The notes: generated from the sequence alone by a model not told the origin. A stretch of 64,000 nt of DNA from Gordionus sp. m RMFG-2023 (GCF_954871325.1 NC_088777.1:23227366-23291365); one strand, 5' to 3'; positions 13,116 through 25,215 are shown, numbered from the stretch's first letter. Made by a program: numbers and translations.

Positions 13116-13372
13116 TCGCGACTCGCGGCGTTTTAACAACACTAGATGGGGATATTTTAATAAAACATAATTTTTGTTTACGATTTGCATAATGCATTTT
13201 TTTTGTAACGCAAAAATGCAACAAGTATAAAAATTTTTCGTAAGAGAATAAATTTTTAAACGATGCTCCATGGAATCGGTATGAAGTTCGAACTCCATTT
13301 TTAAAATTTTAAAATCATTAAGCCTTGAGGCTAAAAATTCGGACTTTCTTTTAGAAAGTTGTAAATTTCTGG

Positions 13373-13888
13373 TTATATTGTTAGTTGCTCTTGTGACATA
13401 AATGGCGAATCCTCTTCGGGATGATACTCAAGATCAATATTGTCATTGTCCTGGCAACGTAATTTTTCCAGCTGCGACCTATTAAAAAAAGGAACTGTTG
13501 TATGCATATTATATTTTACCGGATAAACAACCGACGAAATTTCAGGATAACGAATTTTCTTCATATTTTTTTTGTTAGACCCAAATGTACTAATCGAGCA
13601 AAAATAACAATCCCACGAATGATTTCTTGCTACGTGGCAAAATGCAGGTTTCGAATAAGGCTTACATGACAGTTTTCCATTTACCCATGAATTAAAAGAA
13701 TTATAACATGTTTTACATATGTAATTAGGGGCAAATGGTTTATCTAAATCGCAGAGTGGAATATTGTAATAAATTTCATAAATCCTTTGAATGATTGGAG
13801 AAATTGGACATTTTTGTGCGGGCAATATATAGCCCGCACAGATGTAACAAAATTTAGAGACACACTTTAAACAAGGGGACCTCGGCAT
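13373..13888 (-). CDS. N-terminal part of the unnamed Cys-rich repetitive-family protein
   Basis: A 171-codon frame starting MPRSPCLKCVSKFCYICAGY. It has paired cysteines suited to metal binding: CLKC and CYIC near residues 6-18, C at about 27, CKTC near 58, and CHVARNHSWDCYFC near 84-97. An acidic stretch near the end (EEDSPFMSQEQL) follows. From memory, the spacing matches the start of the same high-copy invertebrate protein whose PDEWRLLIDSS part lies at 1-334. The two parts therefore belong to one minus-strand gene split by the LTR element. Family-like sequence seems to continue past the stop towards the LTR junction at 13,229, though not cleanly, so the copy is broken. Function is unknown; the cysteines suggest zinc binding, and the repetitiveness suggests a mobile element. 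The start codon is chosen by agreement with the family's usual MP start. Confidence 0.7.
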   Translation of the reverse strand: MPRSPCLKCVSKFCYICAGYILPAQKCPISPIIQRIYEIYYNIPLCDLDKPFAPNYICKTCYNSFNSWVNGKLSCKPYSKPAFCHVARNHSWDCYFCSISTFGSNKKNMKKIRYPEISSVVYPVKYNMHTTVPFFNRSQLEKLRCQDNDNIDLEYHPEEDSPFMSQEQLTI

Positions 13889-15329
13889 TAATTTTTTGTA
13901 GAATATTATATAAGGAGGTGTTGTATTCGTGTACTAATTATTATTTTGAATACATACTTGTAATTTTAATATTTGTAATTTTTATGAATTTTTATTATAA
14001 ATCGACGAGGGTTAAATATTAATTTGAATATGTAGTCAAGGAAATTATTTTTTTATAGACTGGTAATTTTAATTATGTTTATGAATACTTGTAATTTTCA
14101 TTATTTTTTTTATGAATTTTCATTATACTTGTAATTTTTGCATATTAAAAAGATGTATATAAATGGAAAAATTTTTAATAAAATCAATACGTAGTTTTTT
14201 TATATTTAAGAAAATTAGAGTTGTTATTTTAAATTGAAGAAATTAGAGTTGTTACGGTCTCTACTACAACCTTCGACAAGTTGATTACAATTCATATAAG
14301 GAATTGTAACATTCGTTCCTTATTTGTATTAAGTCTCTCCCACTAGCTTCGACAAATAAATTACAATCCTATATAAGGAGTGGTAACAGGAGGGAATTTG
14401 AATAATATTTAAAATCCAATTTAAACTAAAAATTAATAAAAGAAATTAAATGTTTATGAAAAATTAAGCGCGAAAAAAAATAATTCTTCTCCTTTCTTCC
14501 TACTCGTTATTTGGCATTATTATTTATTGCCCATACTACGGGTTCAAGGTGTTCCATAGGAAAATCATATATTTTGATATAAATTGATTAAAAAAACAAA
14601 TATTCTTAAATACATCAAAAAAGATAAATATTAATAAAAAATATGAAATAATTACCAATTATTGCATTTTAAATGAATTTTGCTTCAAAAATGCTCAATT
14701 CAAAAAGAGTACAAATTAAAAAAGTGGGTACAGATATCTGATTTTAGTATAAATTGATCATAAATGCATAAAATATTAGTAAATACAACTAAAAAAGATA
14801 AATATTACCTTAATTTTGCTTTAAAAATGCTTTATGCAGAGAAAATTTAATAAAAGTGTACAAATTAAAAAGTTCGAAAATATCTGTACCGACTTTTTTA
14901 ATTTATAGATTTTGGTTGAATTTTCATGGCATAGAGTACTTTTGAAACATAATTAGAATTAATATATAATCTTGAGCATATTTGAAGCAAAATTATATAA
15001 AATTTATCTTCTAAAGTTAATAATTTTAATAGTAATTTAAATTGAAAACTTAAGACCCCCAAAACGAAATTCTTTACCATTTTTCTCAAAACCCAATCGA
15101 TAAAAAATTAGTAAATTTATAAAGAAATATAAGTTTAACACTATCATCAATTTTCAGGGATTTTTATTCGATACTTTTTAAAATATATTTGTATAAAGAC
15201 CTAAATTTTACCATTTTTTTTCGAAAAGTTGTCTTTATACAGTAATATTTTTAAAACTTGACGTGTAGGGAAAATTTGGAAAACGGATTTGAACTCAGCG
15301 TCAAATTCTGCACCAAATCTTGTTTTTTA
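13889..15329. other. Intergenic, AT-rich, with two tandem duplications
   Basis: No gene recognised. At about 14,230-14,395 an ~85-bp unit occurs twice (CTTCGACAA...ATTACAAT...ATATAAGGA...GGTAACA-like). At about 14,536-14,895 a ~190-bp unit occurs twice (TATAAATTGATYAWAAA...AAAAAAGATAAATATT...GTACAAATTAAAAA...TATCTG). A short inverted pair (GTATAAAGAC and GTCTTTATAC) lies at about 15,190-15,240. The 63-codon minus frame at 14,898-15,089 looks like chance. Confidence 0.5.
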
Positions 15330-17640
15330 TTTCTTCTCCCATTTTTCTTGTCTCACAGTGTAATTTATGAATTTTTTAAGACGTATTTTAAACCTAGTTT
15401 AGTTTATGATATTAGGAATATGTTCTAAAACTTTTGGGTCTAATAATTAATTGGCACTGCCATTATATTTTACTCCACAAGGAAAAAATAAATTGTAAAA
15501 ATTTTTTAAAAATTAAACCTAGTTAAAAGTTTTTGACACTAGAAAGATGTTCTTAAACCTTTTGCTTGTAATAAATTGGCACTGCTATTATATTCAACAC
15601 CATGAGGAAAAAAATTATGAAGTTTCATGTTTTTTTAAACCTAGTTAAATGTTTATGATGTTATAAGATATTCTAAAACCTTTGGTTCTAGTAATTAATT
15701 GGCAGCCATTTTTACTCCACGTGGAAAAAATAAATGCGAAAATTATTTAAAATTTATCTTAAGCTTAATTAAAAGTTTTTGATACTAGAAAGAATTTCTT
15801 AAACCTTTGGGTCTTCTAATAAATTGGCACTGCTGTTATATTTTACTCCACGAGGAAAAAAATTTATGAATATTTTCAAGACGTTGTTTTAAACCTAGTT
15901 AATTGTTTGTGATATTAGGAAAATGTTCTAATACCTTTGGGTCAAGTAATAAATTTGCACTGCCATTATATTTTACTCCACAAGGAAAAAATAAATGGTG
16001 AAAATTTTTTAAAAATTTATCTTAATACCTAGTTAAAGATTTTTGATACTAGAAAGATGTTTCTAAACCTTTGGGTCTTATAATAAATTGGCACTGCTGT
16101 TATATTTTACTCAATGAGGAAAAATATTTATAATTTTTTTTAAGATGTTGTTTTAAACCTAGTTAAATGTTTATAAAATTAGGAAGATGTTATAAAACCT
16201 TTAGGTTTTGTAATAAATTTGCACTTCCATTATATTTTACTCCACAAGGAAAAAATAAATTGTGAAATTTTTTTAAAATTTATTATAAGACTAGTTGAAG
16301 GTTTTTGATACTAGAAAGATGTTCATAAACCTTTGGGTCTTGTAATAAATTGGAACTGCTGTTATATTTTACTCCACGAGGAAAAATATTTATGAATTTT
16401 TTTTAAGACGTTGTTTTAAACCTAGTTAAATGTTTATGATATTAAAAAGATGTTCTAAAACTTTTGGGTCTAGTAATTAATTGGTACTGCCATATATTTT
16501 ACTCCACAAGGAAAAAATAAATTGTGAAATTTTTTATCTTAAACCTAGTTAAAAGTTTTTGTTACTAGAAAGATGTTCTTAAACCTATGGGCCTAGTAAT
16601 ATATTGGCACTGCTATTATATTCAACTCTAGGAGGAAAAAATTTATGAATTTTTTGAGATGTTTTTTTAAACCTAGTTAAATGTTTATGATATTAGAAGA
16701 TAATCTAAAACCTTTGGGTCTAGTAATTAATTGGCATTATATTATATTTTACTCCACGAGGAAAAAATAAATGCCAAAATTTTTTAAAAAATTATCATAG
16801 ACTTAGTTAAAATTTTTTGATACTAGAAAGATGTTCTTAAACCTTTGTGTCTTGTAATAAATTGGCACTGCTGTTATATTATACTCCACGAGGAAAAAAG
16901 ATTGTAAATTTTTTTAAGACGTTGTTATAAATCTAGTTAATTGTTTGTGATATTAGAAAGATGTTCTAAAACCTTTGGGTCTAGTAATGAATTAGCCCAC
17001 TCCACGATGAACTAACTTATAAATTTTTTTTTAAATTTTGTCTTAAACTTAGTTTAAAGTATATACTAAAAAAAATGTTCAAAAACTTTTGGGTTAAGTA
17101 ATAAATTAGCTCTGTTATTATATTTTAGTCCATGAGGAAAAAAATTTCGAAAATTTTATAAAACTTTGTTTTTTCCTAGTTAATAGTTTTTAATTTTAGA
17201 AAGATGTTTTAAACTTATGTTTATCAATAAATTCATAGTGGCATTTTTTTTAACTCCAAGCGTGAAATGTAGAAATATAAAAAAATTATTTATTTATGTT
17301 TAGAACCCAATAAAAAGTTTCTGATATTATAAAGTATTCTAAAACTATTGGATCTATTAATATGGTGTCACTGGCATTATAATTTATTCCACGAAGAAAA
17401 TTTTTATTTTAAATCTTTGTTTTAAGCTTATTTAATAACTTTGATATTAGAAAGATGTTTTAAAACCCTTGGGTTCAGTAAGTAATTTCTAATTCCATTA
17501 CTTTTAAACTTCACGCGTAAAAATCTGGAAATATTAAAAAAATATCATACTTGTTTTGAGCCCAGTAAAAGTTTTTGATAGTAGAAAAATATTCCACACA
17601 TTAGGGTCTAGTAAAATATTAACACTGCTTTGAAACTTTT
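15330..17640 (+). repeat. 125-bp tandem array, left arm of a second giant inverted repeat
   Basis: About 18 degenerate units with a period near 125 bp. A typical unit has TTGGCACTGCCATTATATTT, TACTCCACRAGGAAAAAAT, AAACCTAGTTAAA, GATATTAGAAAGATGTTC and AAACCTTTGGGTCTAGTAAT. Copies degrade towards 17 kb. The same unit occurs in reverse orientation at 19,390-21,030, so the region folds back on itself around a loop of about 1.7 kb. Confidence 0.85.
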
Positions 17641-18357
17641 TAGAAGACTGACAGTTGATAAGAAAAGACGAGGAAAGTTAAGCAAGGATTCCACTTTAAA
17701 ATTAATTTTAAAATGTGCTAAAAATATTTTATAATATGTAATTACTATAAATATTTTCATCAACTTTGGAAAATTTGAAACACAAGATTATAATTATTAT
17801 ATGATTTAAGATCATGGAAATAATTTTTAGCAAATTTTGAACTATTTTTTATAATTTGTGAGTTTTACAAGCATTTATTATGTTACATATTATTAAAATA
17901 AAGTTGATTCTGTCATACGACAATTTATATATTTTATTCATTCATAATAATATTGTATTTAAATTTCCTACATACAATTCTCGGTCGACCATTATTCATT
18001 CATAGGAAGTTACATCATAAAATAATAATATTGGTTTCCCTATATCGTTAGGTAGTGACTTACAAATTATTATATTCATAAATTGATTTTTTTCCCTTTG
18101 GTAATTGTATGGATGACTTATCCAAAAGTATAATATTCGTGCTTAAGAATATTAATATAAACAAAATTATAAAACATTTAGATCTTAAAAGACGCTACTA
18201 ATTAGGAATTAATTTTTTTTTATTTATGAACCCCTCCCCCTTTCTTTTTGGAAAAATATAATAGCTCTATTTTTAATTTATAAAAATTATTTATTTATCA
18301 CAAGTAGGCTCTTTTATATTTTATGTAAAAATTTTCAAATGCAAAATATATAATAAA
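17641..18357. other. Loop of the second inverted repeat, no gene seen
   Basis: AT-rich, with no recognised coding sequence or element other than a short polypyrimidine tract near 18,230. Confidence 0.4.
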
Positions 18358-19150
18358 CAGGGTTTCGAACCGAACCGAACCGCCAAACCGGAATATACCG
18401 TTATAATTTTCTGAATCATAACCGTAACCGAACCGTTATAAAGAAAGTATAAAAAGAGCGAACCGTTATAAATATTTAAAACCGGTTAAAACCGGTTCAA
18501 AACGGTTTTAAAAATTAATTAATTTTAAATTAATAACCTAAATTTTAAATTAATAACCTAAATTTTAAATTTTAATTTTTCTTGGGGGCAATTTTTAAAT
18601 TGTGATTTCTGTCCAAATTAAATTTGAAAAAACCACTGATAGATTATTGCACAAGATGGAATGCTGGAGAGATTAGTAGAGTTAAAAAACTTTTCCAAGA
18701 AATATCGCTCCAAGCAATGATCGCGAAAAATGTATATCAGAGAATGAATGGGAAATAATGACTGATATATTTATTTTGACAAAATATATACAAAGTGAAC
18801 AATTGACAATGGGCAATTTTTATGCCGTGTGGATCATATATATCATGCAAACGAGCAAAGTAGACACTCCATTTGCCAGACTTTTAGTTTACACGATAAA
18901 AGCATGAGAAATAAATTTGAAAAATGACATTTTTAACACAGGCACATATCTCGACCTGAAATATAATGCATTTTTAACATTTGAAGAAAAAGAGATCGCC
19001 AAAAAACATCTTTCTTAAACTTGGAACTTAATACAAAATTTAACAGAATATTGAAATTCTAGATTCTATGCCTACGTGTTCACATTCAAAATATAATTTA
19101 TATGATGATTTTGAAGAATTATTAATGTCGCATGAAAGTCAATAGGAATA
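18358..19150 (+). mobile_element. hAT fossil (BED/ZBED-type) in the array loop
   Basis: Begins CAGGGTTTCGAACCGAACCG, a hAT-type end rich in CCGAACC, followed by GGTTAAAACCGGTT repeats. From about 18,620 it carries transposase remnants: RWNAGEI-like sequence near 18,655, then EWEIMTDIF, QLTMGNFYA, and NDIFNTGTYLDLKYNAFLT near 18,930-18,980. This matches the conserved hAT region just before the dimerisation domain. Stops interrupt it and only the middle part is left. I find no matching right end, so it is truncated. Confidence 0.7.
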
Positions 19151-19389
19151 ATTCCCAGGGCATAGAAAAATATAATAAATCTATAGAAATAGGATATATA
19201 GTGGAGACCAGGGTTGAGGGCAGGGGAATGTTAGGTCACTCCAATTATAATCTGAGCTATTATTTAATAAGACTGGAAATTTGAGCCTAACATAGATAAT
19301 TACGTCATGCAATATTGGCTAAAAAAGATTTGAAAAATATTTAGTATTTAGTATTTTAATTTTTACAATTATTAATTTATCCTAGACAC

Positions 19390-21030
19390 TAGGGCTTTGG
19401 AACTTTTTTCTTATATCAAAAACTTTTTATTAGGCACAAAACAATGTTCGTAAAATTTTTCAAATATTTAATATCTTGTAGATTAAAATAGAATGATAGT
19501 GACAACTTATTACTAGACCCAAACTTACCATTGGGCTCAAAACATAAATATTTTTTTAATATTTCTAAATTTTATCGCAAGAAATTATAAAAAATAATGT
19601 TAATGGGAATTTCTTGATGAAATCAAAGGTTTTAAATTTTTTTTTATAGCATCAAGAACTTTAAACAGTCTCATAACAAAGTTTTTAAAAATATTTATAT
19701 GTTAACTTTCCTCGTGGAATAAAATGAAATAGCAGTGTGAATTTAATACTATATGAACCTTGCTCAAAACATAAATATATAATTTTATTTTCACATATGC
19801 GGGGGTTAAAAAATATTAGCACTAGAAATTTTTTTGAACTCAAATGTTTTAGAACTTCTTATAGTAACAAAAACATTTAACTAGGCTTAAAATAAATTTA
19901 AAAAAAAAATTAAATAATTTATTTTTTCTCGTGGGGTAAAATATAATAGCAGTGCCAATTTATTACTAGAACCAAAGATTTTTGAACATTTTTTAGTATC
20001 AAAAAATTTTAATTAAGCTTAAAACATAATTTAAAAAAAATTCCTTAATTAATTTTTCCTCATGGAGTAAAATAAAATAATTTATTACTAGACCCAAAGG
20101 TTTTAGAACCTCTTTCTAGTATCAAAAACTATTAACTATAAACTTAAAGCAAATTATTAATAAATTTTCGTATTATTTTTTCCTCGTAGACTAAAATATA
20201 ATAACAGTGTTAATTTATTATTAAGCCTAAATGTTTTTGATAATTTTTTTAGTATCATATACTTTAAACTAAGTTTAAGCCAAAATTTAAAAAAAATTTA
20301 TAATTTAGTTCCTAGTAGAGTAGAATATAGTGGAAGTACCAACCCAAAGGTTTTATAACATCTTTCTAATATCACAAACATATAACTAGGTTTATAACAA
20401 CGTCTTAAAAAAATTCAAAATTTTTTTCATAGTGGATAAAAATATAACAGCAGTGCCAATTTATTATAAGACCCAAAGGTTTAAGAACATCTTTCTAGTA
20501 TCAAAAACTTTTAACTAAGCTTAAGATAAATTTTTAAAAAATTTTCACAATTTATTTTTTTTCCTTGTATAGTAAAATATAATGGCAGTGCTAATTAATT
20601 ACTAGACCCAAAGGTTTTAGAACATCTTCCTAATATCATAAACATTTAACTAGGTTTAAAACAACATCTTAAAAAAATTCATAATTTTTTTATCATGGAG
20701 TAAAATATAACAGCAGTGCCATTTATAACAAGATATAAAGGTTTAAGAACATCTTTCTAGTATCAAAAACTTTTAACTAGGTCTAAAATTATTTTAAAAA
20801 ATTTTCACATTTATTTTTTCTTCGTGGAGTAAAATATAATGGCAGCGCCTATTTATTACTAGTCCTAACGGTTTTAGACCATCTTGCTAGTATCATAAAC
20901 TTTTAACTAGGTATAAAACATATAGTTTAAAAAAAAATTCTTTTTCCTCGGGGAATATAATATAATGGCAGTGCCAATGTATTACTAGAACCAAAGATTT
21001 TTGAACATCTTTCTAATATCAAAAACATTA
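19390..21030 (-). repeat. 125-bp tandem array, right arm (inverted)
   Basis: Thirteen or so units that are the reverse complement of the left arm (for example TTTTACTCC.. becomes GGAGTAAAATATAA, and AAAGATGTTC becomes GAACATCTTTCTAGTATC). The arm ends near 21,030, just before the GC-rich minisatellite. Confidence 0.85.
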
Positions 21031-21046
21031 TACCGCGATTATATTT

Positions 21047-21172
21047 TGTTGACCCAGCAAGTCGATCCAGTAAGCCAACCCAGTAGGTCGACCCAGCAAG
21101 CCAACTCAGCAGGACGATCCAGCAAGCCAACCCAACAAATCAACCTAGCAGGCCGAACCATCAAGCCAACCC
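21047..21172 (+). repeat. GC-rich minisatellite, ~21-bp GACCCAGCAAGCCAACCCAG unit
   Basis: Six to seven copies of a unit alternating GTCGACCCAGCA and AGCCAACCCAGCAG. It stands out sharply from the AT-rich flanks. The overlapping open frames on both strands are its translations. Confidence 0.85.
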
Positions 21173-21309
21173 ATATTATTTTTATACGGTACTTCTTAAT
21201 TGAAATTTTAATTATATTTCAGCGTCAAAAATAATCTAATATTTTATAAAAATAACAATTATGATGTGCCATTTTTTCAAGGATATCTTCATTGAATTTA
21301 TAATTTAAC

Positions 21310-24300
21310 ATCTGCTAAACTGCATAGCTCAAATGCATTGCTAAAAAGCAATTAATCAAAATTTGATTAATAATATTTTTTTATAAATAATTTTCTTAAA
21401 CACTTTTTTAATGTACATAAATCAATTTTTTATTAGGTAAAAAATTGAGATTTAATATCAGATAATTTATAATTCTATTTTTACGTAATATTATTGGAAA
21501 AAAAATATATTTACTAGCTAATTATAACCTAAATTTTATTTTTCAATTGCAAAATTTATCAAATATATATCCATAAGAGGGCGTTAAATGCATAAATATG
21601 AAAATATATTCTTAAGAAACCAGAATTATTGGATAGCGCTTTTTTTTATATTTAGGTGTAAATACATGTGAAAAACATAAATTTTTTTTAAAAATATAGG
21701 CTTCTTTGACATTTAATTAATGAGTAGGTTTAGAATCGAAAAATAGTAGAAAATTTGTAAGGAACATATTGCTGGCGTTATTGATCAAAATCTCTTCATT
21801 TTTGGTTTATACGTGTATATTTAGTGTTAAACATTATCCTAAAAAATATTTTGAAAATATTATGATTTGACCAAATTCCGAGCTCAAAACCGACCACTTA
21901 CTAAATATTCGATCGATCAAATTTGGTATATTTGGATAATGATCAATTTTGGTGTCTTTATCTATAAATACTTGTAAATCATTATCCCAAAAAATATTTT
22001 ATAAATATTGTGATTTAACTGATAACCGATTTGAAACCTGGCCAATGACTAAATACGGCATTGCTGGTGGTATCCATGGAAAATTCTTCATTTTTGGTTC
22101 ATACGTGAACAATAACGTGTTAATCATTATCCTAAAATATTTTTTAAAAATATTATGATTTGACCGAATGGCGAGCTCAAAACCGACCACTTACTAAATA
22201 TTCGATCGACCAAATTTGGTATTAATATTATTTGGAAAATAATCACTTTTGGTTTATTTATCTTAAATACGTGTAAATCATTATCCGAGAAAATATTTTA
22301 AAAAATCGTGATTTGACAGATAACCGATTTGAAACCGAAATACTGCATTGCTGGCGTTATCCATGGAAAATTCTTCATTTTTGGTTTATACGTGAACAAT
22401 AACGTGTTAATCATTATCCTAAAATATTTTTTATAAATATTATGATTTGACCGAATGGCGAGCTCAAAACCGACCACTTACTAAATATTCGATCGACCAA
22501 ATTTGGTAGTAATATTATTTGGAAAATGTTTTCTTGGTTAATTTATATATAAATACGTGCAAATCATTATCCCAAAAAATATTTTAAAAATATCGTGATT
22601 TACCGATAACCGATTTGAAACCGAAATACTGCGTTGCTGGCGCTCTCCATGGAAAATTCTTCATTTTTGGTCCATACGTGAACAATAACGTGTTAATCAT
22701 TATCCTAAAATATTTTTTAAAAATATTATGATTTGACCGAAGGGCGAGCTCAAATCCAACCACTTACTAAATATTCGATCGACCAAATTTGGTAGTCATA
22801 TTATGTGGAGAATGTTCATTTTTGGTTTATGTATCTATAAATACGTGTAAAACATTATCCCCACCACTTAATAAATAATCTTAATTATAATAAATTTTTA
22901 ATGTTCCAAATAAAATAATTACAATATTACAAAAAATTATTCCTTCCTCCACCTTCGTCGAGATTACCTAAATGTTTGGTATTTTTCAATTTCATGAAAA
23001 TTAAAATTCTAAAAACTTTAAAAAATTATATTTTGGCATTTTCCTATAGCTAAAATAAATGAAAAGTGAAAGTACGTAAAAAAATAATAAACAAATAAAT
23101 AATAATTTCAAATATTAGCCCTTAAAATTTAAAATTATTATATAATTATAAATCATATTGTTTTTAAAATGTCTGATTTCCTGCCATATTTAATTTGGTA
23201 AGCTGAGGCCGTGCTAGACCCTTCTAATTGTCTTTATTTAAACTATATATCTACAATTTTAAAGTAAAGACGATGGATAAACAATTATCATATAATACAA
23301 TTGGTTGCAATTTGGTAAACTAAAATATGGCGGAGTTTACATTGTATATAAATCATGGCTTATTACAAAATGGTCGGAAATTTTTAAGGGTATCCCTGGT
23401 GATTTAAAAAGGTCATTAATTCAAGTTTGATAAAAAGTAATTTTATAACCTTGTGTTTTCATTTATATACATAGGACTTTATTTCTGCTCATCCGTGGAG
23501 GGTATCCGTAATAAGTTTCCGACCCTAAGACAAGGGTAGTCTATCGACTTTACAATGCTTAGCAAATAGATATATCGATCATATATAGGGGCTTATCGGC
23601 GCTTATAAAATTAAGTATTTGGGTTTGGCGGGCTATTATCCCCTATATTGGTGTTTTATTTACAAAAATATGTGTACTATATCAATTTATGATTGCTAAA
23701 TAAAATATTAGTGACAAAGGCTATCAAGTATTAAAAAGTATGTTATTGCGGGGGAGGTAAGACACGTTCCTCTAAGTCAGGGGAGCGTTCCTCATTGTCC
23801 AAGATTTCGTTTGATCCGACCGTATTATTACCTTAGGTTAGATTTAACGTTGTCAAACTAAAAATGAACTTTTTAATTAATATTATTATCAAATTTGATC
23901 GAATATTTAGTAAGTGGTCGGTTTTGAGAACGGCATTCGGTCAAACATGATATTTTTAAAATATTTTTTGGGATAATGTTTTACACGTATTTATAGATAA
24001 ATAAACCAAAAATGAACATTTTTCAAATAATATTACTACCAAATATGGTCGATCGAATATTAGTAAGTGGTCGGTTTTGTTTGAGCTCGCCATTCGGTCA
24101 AATCCTAATATTTTCAAAAAATTATTTAGGATAATGCTTAACACGTTGTTGTTCACGTATAAACCAAAAATGAAGAATTTTCCATGGATAACGCCAGCAA
24201 TGCAGTATATCGGTTTCAAATCGGTTATCGGTCAAATCACGATTTAAAATATTTTTTGGGATAATGTTTTACACGTATTTATAGATAAATAAACCAAAAA

Positions 24301-25215
24301 TGAACATTTTCCAAATAATATTACTACCAAATTTGATCGATCGAATATTTAGTAAGTGGTCGGTTTTGAGCTCGCTATTTAGGATAATGCTTAACACGTT
24401 GTTGTTTACGTATAAACCAAAAATGAAGAAATTTCCATGGATAACGCTAGCAATGCCGTATTTAGTCATTGGCCGGGTTTCAAATCGGTTATCTGTCAAA
24501 TCACGATATTTTTAAAATATTTTTTGGGGTAATGATTTACACGTATTTATAGATAAATAAACCAAAAATGATCATTTTCCAAATAATATTAATACCAAAT
24601 TTGGTCGATCGAATATTTAGTAAGTGGTCGGTTTTGAGCTCGGCATTCGGTCAAATCATAATATTTTCAAAATATTTTTTAGGATAATGTTTAACACCTA
24701 AATATACATTTATAAAGCAAAAATGAAGAGATTTTAATCAATAACGCCAGCAATATGTTCCTTACAAATTTTCTACTATTTTTCGATTCGAAACCTACTC
24801 ATTAATTAAAAGTCAAAGAAACCTATATTTTTTAAATTTTGTTAGGTTTTTCACATGTATTTACACCCAAATATAAGAAAAGCGCTATCCAATAATTATT
24901 CTGGTTTCCTAAGAATATATTTTAAATTTAGCCCTCTTATGGATATATATTTGTTAAATTTTGCAATTGAAAAATAAAATTTAAGTTGTAATAAGCTTGT
25001 AAATATATTTTTTTTCCAATAATATTAAGTAAAAATAGAATTATAAATTATTTGATATTTAATCTCAATTTTTTACTTAATAAAAAATAGATTTATATAC
25101 ATTAAAAAAAATGTTTATGAAAGATATTTTCAAAAAAATATTATATAATCAAATTTTGATTGATTATGATTAATTACTTTTCAGCAATGCAGTTTAGCAA
25201 TGCACTATTTAGTCA
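21310..25215. repeat. Third giant inverted repeat (3.9 kb) with 286-bp internal units
   Basis: Left arm (about 21,310-22,865) and right arm (about 23,855-25,215) are reverse complements. Outer marks are TGCATTGCTAAAAAGCAATTAA on the left and its counterpart near 25,180. The next blocks match too (TATATCCATAAGAGGGCG versus CCCTCTTATGGATATATA). Inside, each arm has about three tandem units of 286-287 bp (CCATGGAAAATTCTTCATTT at 22,074, 22,361 and 22,647), with CGATCGACCAAATTTGG in each. The ~1-kb loop (22,865-23,855) holds no recognised gene. No transposase is seen. Sequence at 21,260-21,300 and 25,285-25,310 resembles the 118-bp unit of the 6.4-13.1 kb foldback element, so the two elements are probably related. 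Confidence 0.75.

Larger units (their letters stand above)
6420..13144. mobile_element. Giant foldback hAT-like element, target duplication GATGGGGA
   Basis: Terminal inverted repeats TAGTGTTGTTAA and TTAACAACACTA are flanked on both sides by GATGGGGA (6412-6419 and 13,145-13,152). An 8-bp duplication with TAG-type ends fits the hAT superfamily. The whole element is an inverted repeat. Each arm has, from outside inward, a ~32-bp GGTCG/CGACC minisatellite, an array of ~118-bp units and about 600 bp of unique sequence; the arms meet at a loop of about 1 kb (9.7-10.8 kb). The arms are unequal because the left array has about 16 units and the right about 9. No transposase is visible, so it must have been moved in trans. 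It lies inside an LTR repeat. Confidence 0.85.
335..13223 (-). mobile_element. LTR retroelement fossil inserted in the unnamed gene, itself carrying two DNA transposons
   Basis: Two direct repeats of about 430 bp, both starting TGTCACAATTGAGAG, bound this element. One is at 335-768. The other starts at 6040 and finishes at 13,145-13,223 after the foldback insertion. The outermost flanks share AGTAT (330-334 and 13,224-13,228), a typical 5-bp target duplication. A purine-rich tract reading AAGTGAGGGGGT on the minus strand touches the first repeat, which suggests minus orientation. The body (769-6039) holds a ZMYM1-like hAT at 1963-4419, leaving roughly 2.8 kb of its own sequence in which I recognise no reverse transcriptase or integrase. 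It is therefore a degraded or non-autonomous element of unassigned superfamily. The repeats look closely similar by eye, so it is not very old. Confidence 0.7.
6040..13223 (-). repeat. Terminal direct repeat (LTR), copy 2, split by the foldback element
   Basis: The first part, 6040-6419, matches 335-708. The remainder, 13,145-13,223, matches the end of copy 1. The foldback element (6420-13,144) lies between them with its own 8-bp duplication, so the LTR was present before the foldback element arrived. Confidence 0.75.

Noticed and set aside
21001-21234. Ser/Gln/Pro open frames
   Set aside because: Translation of the GC-rich minisatellite.
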